Positions 58,294 through 64,000 of a stretch of 64,000 nt of DNA are shown here, piece after piece. The translations under genes and the position numbers were made by a program. How positions within the stretch are numbered: position 1 is the stretch's first letter; each line of letters begins with the position of its first letter. Source of the stretch: Coprobacter secundus. GTDB taxonomy: Bacteria; Bacteroidota; Bacteroidia; Bacteroidales; Coprobacteraceae. Below the pieces are notes generated by a model. The model had not been told where the DNA came from and searched no databases. It worked only from the letters and a program-made list of their open reading frames with translations. The stretch covers positions 68,467-132,466 of the forward strand of contig JTDA01000012.1 in the NCBI GenBank assembly GCA_000803105.1, given 5' to 3'.

Positions 58294-59313
58294 TTATTTT
58301 GCATTTTCCACTTCAACTTCCATTCCATTTGCCAAACGGCTTTGACCGGCAACAACGACCTGGTCACCACTCTCTACCCCCGAAATTACTTCATACGTAG
58401 TACCTAATTGTCGACCTATCTCCACCTTATTATATGAAACTTTTCCATCTTTATATACATAGATAAAACGGTCACCAGCTCCCGATTGTTTTACAACAGC
58501 CTGATCAGGAACTACAACATAATCCTTCACACCGAAATTCATTGTCACACGAACAAACATTCCTGGGCGAACTTTTTGATTGGTATTTGCCATAATAACT
58601 TCAACAGGAAATGTACGGGTTTGCGGATCAATTGTCGGATAAATAAGATTTACTTTTCCTGTAAATTCCTCATTATCAAAAGCATCTACTTTCACTTTAA
58701 CCGGCATTCCTTTAGATACTTTCATATAAAAACTTTCCGAAACATTTATAAGAATTTTAACCGGAGAAATTTGTTCAACTGTTACCACAGGCTCTGCTCC
58801 AAACATATCACCATTATCATAATTACGTGCCGTTACAATACCATCTATCGGGCTCAACAACTGTGTATTGTCCACCAAATTTTGATATGCACTACGCGCA
58901 ACATCAAGTTGCATCTTCTGTGCATCCAAAGCCTGCTTCGACGCTCCACCTACCTTGTACAATTCTTCGGCACGTTTATACTCTATTTCTATATTTTCAA
59001 GCTGAGTTTTCGACTGTACAAGATTTGTTCTATCCATTAAAGCCAAAACCTGGCCTTTATGCACCCGGTCACCTACTTCTACCAAAATTTTATTAATACG
59101 TAAAGGCATCGAAGGAGAAATATTATTGACAATATTAGCTTCTACAGTAGCTGTAAAGTCTTGAGATTGTTCAACGGGTTGTGCATGCACAGTCTCGAGT
59201 CGCACAAGAGGTTTCTCATCAGTTTTTTTCTCTTCTTTTTGTTTAGAATTACAAGAAAACAGAACAGCAACTAAAGCTATCATGCAAACGCCAAATTTCT
59301 TATTGCTTTTCAT
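58294..59313 (-). CDS. RND efflux periplasmic adaptor (membrane fusion protein)
   Basis: The 339-residue precursor has a lipoprotein signal with Cys21 (VLFSC). The adaptor layout is visible: a lipoyl half (MPLRINKILVEVGDRVHKGQ), a short helical hairpin (about 95-135, TQLENIEIEYKRAEELYKVG), the second half (LLSPIDGIVTARNYDNGDMF) and the beta-barrel and membrane-proximal parts ending GQSRLANGMEVEVENAK. It links the inner membrane pump to the TolC-type channel. It lies between their genes, 45 bases after tolC. Confidence 0.95.
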   Translation of the reverse strand: MKSNKKFGVCMIALVAVLFSCNSKQKEEKKTDEKPLVRLETVHAQPVEQSQDFTATVEANIVNNISPSMPLRINKILVEVGDRVHKGQVLALMDRTNLVQSKTQLENIEIEYKRAEELYKVGGASKQALDAQKMQLDVARSAYQNLVDNTQLLSPIDGIVTARNYDNGDMFGAEPVVTVEQISPVKILINVSESFYMKVSKGMPVKVKVDAFDNEEFTGKVNLIYPTIDPQTRTFPVEVIMANTNQKVRPGMFVRVTMNFGVKDYVVVPDQAVVKQSGAGDRFIYVYKDGKVSYNKVEIGRQLGTTYEVISGVESGDQVVVAGQSRLANGMEVEVENAK

Positions 59314-59358
59314 CTCAATATTTTTATTTTATATATTTTACTTTTATAATAATCTTAT

Positions 59359-60768
59359 TTATTTTACCGAAGAATCAGGAAATATTCTATTTCCCAATAT
59401 TAAATCAAGCTCAGACCTGGCAGCCAAATAGTCATAAATCGCCTGATAATACGCCAATCTTGAATTGGTCAAAGCTAAATCTGCATCATTTAATTCAACA
59501 AATGTAGCAGATCCTATTTCAAAGCTTTTCTGCATAATCATATATGCCTTTTCAGCCTGTTTGACACCTTCACTATTCGACGCAATTTGCTTGATAGACT
59601 TTTGTATATTATCTATAGAAGATTGCACTTGCATTGACAAATTACGATGCAAATTCTGACGCTGATACGCCATTGAAGCAACTGAAACTTTCGCTTGTTT
59701 TACCTTATAATAACGAGTACCTCCTTGAAAAATAGGAATCGATAAAGAAAGTCCAATCGTAGAATATGGATTCCAATGGCTATCTCCATATTTACCATTA
59801 TTAAACATATCAAGCCAATTATACATTGCCGTTGCCGACAAAGTGGGATACCAAGACATTTTCTGAACTTCGAGAGCCCGTTTCAAATAATCTGTCTGCA
59901 AATCCAATTGTCGTAAACTCGTATTATTCGTCAAAGTCGTATCGATACTCAATGTTTCAGTATACATTGTCTTTTCATAGTCAGATAACGTATTAGCTAC
60001 ATCCAAATCAACAGACATTTCAAGCCCTAAAAGAACCTTTAATTGCATTTTAGACAAAGAAACAGCATTTTCTGATTGCAATAGACTGGGCTCCAAATTA
60101 CGCACTTGCACTTGAGACCGCAGTACATCATATTCCGATGCGGATCCCTGCTTATATTTATTTTCATAATTCGCAGCATTCAATTTGGCATTATCATAAC
60201 TTTGCTTAATTACATTATATGAATCATTTGCCATCAACACACTATAATAGGCTTTTTCCACCTGATTCACCAATGACAACCGAGAAGAACGAGCAGATTC
60301 AAGAGACTGCTCAATATCAGCCTTGGAAAGCTTTACGCTTTTCCATAATGACGGAGCAATAATAGGGAGTTGCAAATTAAATCCCATCGTCAGCGTATTA
60401 TCTCGTCCTACCTCCATGCCGTCATCCATGCCTTGCATTTCTGTAGTAGACCCTTCCGTACCACCCGGCATAAACGATGACATATCAAAGTCCATATACA
60501 TCACTTGTTTTTTCAAGGCATAACTATAATCGGCCGATGCCCCTATCTTAGGGAACAAATTACCTATCGTTTCTCTTTTTGCATAATCTTTTCGAGTAAT
60601 TTCCATATCGGCCACTTTAATGGTCGGATTCTCACTCAAAGCAATTTCAATAGCTTTGTCCAAATCGACCGTTAATTTGGGAGCCTTTTCCTGGGCCCAT
60701 AAACTACCGGACAAAAAGACAAGGAACATACTTGTTCCTACCTGTTTCAATCCTCTGTTCATAATCAT
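59359..60768 (-). CDS. TolC family outer membrane efflux protein
   Basis: I start at 60768 (MIMNRGLKQVGTSMFLVFLS, signal peptide ending SLWAQ), giving 469 residues; a second ATG six bases later is equally possible. The frame extends upstream into tetR, but without signal character. The two OEP repeats are visible: DLDKAIEIALSENPTIKVAD with LSLVNQVEKAYYSVLMAND, and the second with SIDTTLTNNTSLRQLDLQTD and FVELNDADLALTNSRLAYYQ. It forms the outer membrane channel of the efflux system. It starts 40 bases after the tetR stop. Confidence 0.94.
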   Translation of the reverse strand: MIMNRGLKQVGTSMFLVFLSGSLWAQEKAPKLTVDLDKAIEIALSENPTIKVADMEITRKDYAKRETIGNLFPKIGASADYSYALKKQVMYMDFDMSSFMPGGTEGSTTEMQGMDDGMEVGRDNTLTMGFNLQLPIIAPSLWKSVKLSKADIEQSLESARSSRLSLVNQVEKAYYSVLMANDSYNVIKQSYDNAKLNAANYENKYKQGSASEYDVLRSQVQVRNLEPSLLQSENAVSLSKMQLKVLLGLEMSVDLDVANTLSDYEKTMYTETLSIDTTLTNNTSLRQLDLQTDYLKRALEVQKMSWYPTLSATAMYNWLDMFNNGKYGDSHWNPYSTIGLSLSIPIFQGGTRYYKVKQAKVSVASMAYQRQNLHRNLSMQVQSSIDNIQKSIKQIASNSEGVKQAEKAYMIMQKSFEIGSATFVELNDADLALTNSRLAYYQAIYDYLAARSELDLILGNRIFPDSSVK

Positions 60769-60808
60769 TAAACACGCTTTTTTCTTCCTAATATAAATAA
60801 TCTCTATT

Positions 60809-61426
60809 CTACTCTTTGGGATTTTGGGAAATAAATTCTTCAATAAAAGCAACCCCCCTTGCCGTAGCAATACCTCTAATGAAATTTATAAAAATTGTTT
60901 CAAATATCTCTATGAATGAATAGCGGGACGTATCAAACTCTTCCGAATTTTTCAACATTTCAAACTGAGCTCCTAAAAGCATCAAAACAATTTCAATTTT
61001 CAAATCCGGTCGTATCAATCCCTCACGTTTTCCTTGCTCCATCAATTGCTCTGCACTCCGAACTCGTTCCTCTTTATCTTTCTCAAATAAAGATGATATT
61101 GCCGGATGGTACTTTTTCATATCACTATAAAAATTTCGGTTCGTATTTCTCAATTTTCGCCATGTATAAAAAAATACCCTTAACAAAAGTTCCATCGAAT
61201 TAGCACACGTCACCGCTATTTTTTCAAATTCTTTTTGAGCTTCCCTACTCTGATATACAAAGCACTCCATCAGAAGCTCATCTTTATCCCTAAAATTTTC
61301 ATATAAAGTTCTTTTGGAAATCCCCATCTGCCCAGCAATATTATCCATTGTAACAGATTTTATTCCATTCCTCATAAATAACATAGAAGCTTTCGCTACT
61401 ACCCGTTCTTTCAAAGACACATTCAT
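60809..61426 (-). CDS. TetR/AcrR family transcriptional regulator
   Basis: The 205 residues have an N-terminal TetR helix-turn-helix (ASMLFMRNGIKSVTMDNIAG, then QMGISKRTLYENFRDKDELL, residues about 12-55) and a variable ligand domain. It is the first gene of the efflux operon, so it probably represses its own operon in response to an exported compound. A -7 box TATATTTG on the minus strand lies at 61451-61458, leaving a short leader. Confidence 0.93.
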   Translation of the reverse strand: MNVSLKERVVAKASMLFMRNGIKSVTMDNIAGQMGISKRTLYENFRDKDELLMECFVYQSREAQKEFEKIAVTCANSMELLLRVFFYTWRKLRNTNRNFYSDMKKYHPAISSLFEKDKEERVRSAEQLMEQGKREGLIRPDLKIEIVLMLLGAQFEMLKNSEEFDTSRYSFIEIFETIFINFIRGIATARGVAFIEEFISQNPKE

Positions 61427-61672
61427 AATACCAACATAGTTTTACAGGCACAAATATAAAACGAAAACTTTAGATACTATAAAAGTTTCCTATATTATTA
61501 AAGATATCAAAAGTTAATTATATATAATAATTAGAAATAGTGTATTTCATACAATTTAACAATGTTATAATTTGTATTTTTTACTTATGCAATAAATATA
61601 AATTATTAGCTTTGCATGTAATTATGCGATGAAAATATATAAAATCATCAGAATCAATAATATTTCTATTAT

Positions 61673-63970
61673 ATGGGAAAAGTAACTAAAGAAGCAGCCC
61701 TGCTTTATCACAGTCAGGGAAAACCAGGGAAAATAGAAGTAGTTCCCACCAAACCTTATAGTACACAACTAGACTTATCACTTGCTTATTCTCCAGGTGT
61801 AGCGGAACCATGTCTGGAAATTGAAAAAGATCCGGAAAAAGCGTATGAATATACATCAAAAGGTAATCTGGTAGCAGTAATATCGAATGGCACAGCTGTT
61901 TTAGGACTAGGAGATATAGGGGCATTAGCAGGCAAGCCAGTCATGGAGGGGAAAGGCCTTCTCTTCAAAATATTCGCAGGAATCGATGTTTTTGACATTG
62001 AAGTAAACGAAAAAGATCCTGACAAATTTGTCCAAGCAGTGAAAGCCATCTCTCCTACTTTCGGAGGAATAAATCTGGAAGATATCAAAGCCCCCGAATG
62101 TTTTGAAATAGAAAACAGATTAAAGGCAGAACTGGATATCCCCGTAATGCATGATGACCAACATGGCACAGCAATCATTTCGGGAGCTGGACTGTTAAAT
62201 GCGCTTGAAATTCAAGGGAAAAAAATAGATGAAGTACAAATTGTAGTCAACGGTGCCGGAGCATCCGCCGTATCATGTACCAGACTATATATGATGTTAG
62301 GAGCCAAGAAAGAAAACATTGTAATGGTTGACAGTAAGGGTGTCCTCAACGAATCACGCACCAATCTGACCGAATCTAAAAAGCAATTTGTCACCAGCAG
62401 AAAAATAAATACTCTTGAAGAGGCAATGAAAGGTGCTGATGTATTTTTAGGACTTTCACGAGCAGATATTTTAACTACAGAAATGGTACGTTCGATGAAC
62501 GATAAGCCTATTGTTTTTGCATTGGCAAACCCCAATCCTGAGATTGCATATGATAAGGCAAAATCCTCACGTCCAGACTTAATTTTTGCAACTGGACGCT
62601 CAGACTATCCTAATCAAATAAATAACGTATTAGGGTTTCCTTACATATTCCGTGGAGCTTTAGATGTAAGAGCTACTTGTATTAATGAAGATATGAAATT
62701 AGCTGCTGTATATGCTATTGCTGATTTAGCTAAAAAGCCTGTACCTGATGTCGTCAATGCTGCATACAATTTGAAAAGAATCAGCTTCGGACCTGAATAT
62801 ATTATTCCTAAAGCTTTGGATCCGAGATTACTGACATCAGTAGCTCCTGCTGTAGCTAAAGCGGCCATAGAGTCGGGTGTAGCACGTAAAAAGATTACTG
62901 ACTGGGTCGAATACGAAGGACATCTCAGAAGTGTCATGGGATACGACAATAAAATGATACGTCGCTTTACTGAAATGGCTAAACAAAATCCTAAAAAAGT
63001 CGTATTCGCTGAAGCCAATCATGCTAATATGCTTAGTGCTGCAGCTATGGCATATCAAGAAGGCATATGTTATCCTATCCTATTAGGGAACCAAGATATC
63101 ATTACCAAACTTGCCAACGAAATAGGTATCAGCCTGGAAGGTATGGAAATCGTAAATCTTAGAAGTGAGGAGGAAACGGAACGCAGAAACAGATATGCAG
63201 AAATTCTAGCTCAGAAAAAAGCTCGCGAAGGATTTACAATTGCAGAAGCTCGTGAAAAAATGTTCGATAGAAACTATTTTGGAATGATGATGGTAGAAGT
63301 CGGAGATGCAGATGCATTTATGACCGGTACATATACAAAATACACTGAGACTATCGAAATTGCCAAAAATGTAATAGGCATCAAAGAAGGACATAAACAT
63401 TTTGGAGCCATGCATATCATGAATACCAAAAAAGGGACTTATTTTCTTGCCGATACATTAATCAATAGACATCCTAATAGCGAAACACTCATCGACATAG
63501 CCCGATTGGCACGCCATGCGGTCAAATTCTTTGCTCATGAACCGGTAATGGCCATGGTTTCTTATTCCAATTTCGGTGCCGATTCTGTAGGCAGCCCCGC
63601 TTCAGTACACGAAGCTGTAGCTGAAATGCAAGAAAGATACCCAGATTTGATCATTGACGGAGAAATGCAAGTACATTTTGCATTAAATACGAAATTAAGA
63701 GACAAAACATTCCCATTCAATAAATTGGCAGGGAAAGAAGTCAATACTCTTATTTTCCCTAATTTAAGTTCCGCCAATACTGCCTATAAAATGCTTCTCG
63801 AATTTGGTCTATCCGAATGTATAGGACCGATTCAGATGGGGTTGAACAAACCTATTCATTTCACAGATATTGAAAGTACAGCCCGGGACATCGTAAATTT
63901 AACCACTGTTGCAGTATTGGATGCTCAAGTTCAAGAAGAAATAGAAAAAATAAAATCAAATAAAAAATAA
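61673..63970 (+). CDS. maeB: NADP-dependent malic enzyme with phosphotransacetylase-like domain
   Basis: The 765 residues fit the MaeB hybrid type. Residues 1-430 are the malic enzyme: PYSTQLDLSLAYSPGVAEPC, GINLEDIKAPECFEIE, VMHDDQHGTAIISGAGLLNA and the NADP loop IVVNGAGASAVSCTRL. Residues 430-765 resemble phosphate acetyltransferase (KKVVFAEANHANMLSAAAMA, FAHEPVMAMVSYSNFGAD), a domain thought to be regulatory. It decarboxylates malate to pyruvate and yields NADPH. A TAGCTTTG box lies at 61607-61614, upstream of the ATG. Confidence 0.96.
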   Translation: MGKVTKEAALLYHSQGKPGKIEVVPTKPYSTQLDLSLAYSPGVAEPCLEIEKDPEKAYEYTSKGNLVAVISNGTAVLGLGDIGALAGKPVMEGKGLLFKIFAGIDVFDIEVNEKDPDKFVQAVKAISPTFGGINLEDIKAPECFEIENRLKAELDIPVMHDDQHGTAIISGAGLLNALEIQGKKIDEVQIVVNGAGASAVSCTRLYMMLGAKKENIVMVDSKGVLNESRTNLTESKKQFVTSRKINTLEEAMKGADVFLGLSRADILTTEMVRSMNDKPIVFALANPNPEIAYDKAKSSRPDLIFATGRSDYPNQINNVLGFPYIFRGALDVRATCINEDMKLAAVYAIADLAKKPVPDVVNAAYNLKRISFGPEYIIPKALDPRLLTSVAPAVAKAAIESGVARKKITDWVEYEGHLRSVMGYDNKMIRRFTEMAKQNPKKVVFAEANHANMLSAAAMAYQEGICYPILLGNQDIITKLANEIGISLEGMEIVNLRSEEETERRNRYAEILAQKKAREGFTIAEAREKMFDRNYFGMMMVEVGDADAFMTGTYTKYTETIEIAKNVIGIKEGHKHFGAMHIMNTKKGTYFLADTLINRHPNSETLIDIARLARHAVKFFAHEPVMAMVSYSNFGADSVGSPASVHEAVAEMQERYPDLIIDGEMQVHFALNTKLRDKTFPFNKLAGKEVNTLIFPNLSSANTAYKMLLEFGLSECIGPIQMGLNKPIHFTDIESTARDIVNLTTVAVLDAQVQEEIEKIKSNKK

Positions 63971-64000
63971 TTTGTACTATTTAATAAAAAAAGCACTTTC

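Noticed and set aside
58486..59096. Plus-strand frames up to 184 codons opposite the adaptor gene
   Set aside because: They are shadows of the recognised membrane fusion protein gene.

Overview
The window looks like a chromosomal segment of an AT-rich Bacteroidales bacterium (phylum Bacteroidota), probably a gut commensal. The evidence is two SusC/SusD outer-membrane uptake loci, an ECF sigma/FecR anti-sigma pair, the Bacteroidota -7 promoter box (TAnnTTTG) ahead of many genes, frequent absence of strong Shine-Dalgarno sites, and families found mainly in this phylum (PG0541, DUF4827, STM3941). I would not name a genus from this sequence alone. I recognised no tRNA, rRNA, insertion sequence, phage or CRISPR array.

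Region 1 (1-15.4 kb, minus strand) is a glycan utilisation locus. In transcription order it holds an ECF sigma factor, a FecR anti-sigma factor, a SusC transducer with an STN signalling domain, SusD, a LamG protein, an exported polysaccharide-pyruvyl-transferase-fold protein, a GH105 unsaturated uronyl hydrolase, a large double FAD oxidoreductase and a GH97 enzyme cut by the left edge. The gene set points to a uronic-acid-containing glycan. The 5' end of this susC carries two one-base A-run frameshifts.

Region 2 (15.6-19.8 kb) has an RsmI-type methyltransferase, a hemerythrin/LuxR pair whose receiver lacks the phospho-acceptor aspartate, a D-2-hydroxyacid dehydrogenase and a YccF protein.

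Region 3 (20-29.8 kb, minus strand) is a second SusC/SusD locus. It has two accessory lipoproteins and a secreted M16 metallopeptidase and no glycosidase, so it may serve peptide uptake.

Region 4 (30.3-37.3 kb) is the L-rhamnose catabolic cluster: a divergent AraC regulator, rhaB, rhaA, rhaT and rhaD, followed by a secreted alpha/beta-hydrolase. It could consume rhamnose released by glycan breakdown.

Region 5 (37.4-41.5 kb) holds an ATP-grasp-like protein preceded at a distance by a cobalamin riboswitch and an intervening terminator, a DUF2007-Usp-Usp stress protein with a small DNA-binding protein, and a 54-residue rubredoxin.

Region 6 (41.7-54.7 kb) is mostly housekeeping: an AddB-like nuclease, an SLC13/TrkA-C permease, MsrA-MsrB, a phosphoglucosamine-mutase-type enzyme, a DUF4827 lipoprotein, a DHH/NrnA phosphoesterase, DsbD and MazG.

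Region 7 (54.2-64 kb) has a TetR-TolC-MFP-RND efflux operon with its PG0541 and STM3941 followers, then a MaeB-type malic enzyme.
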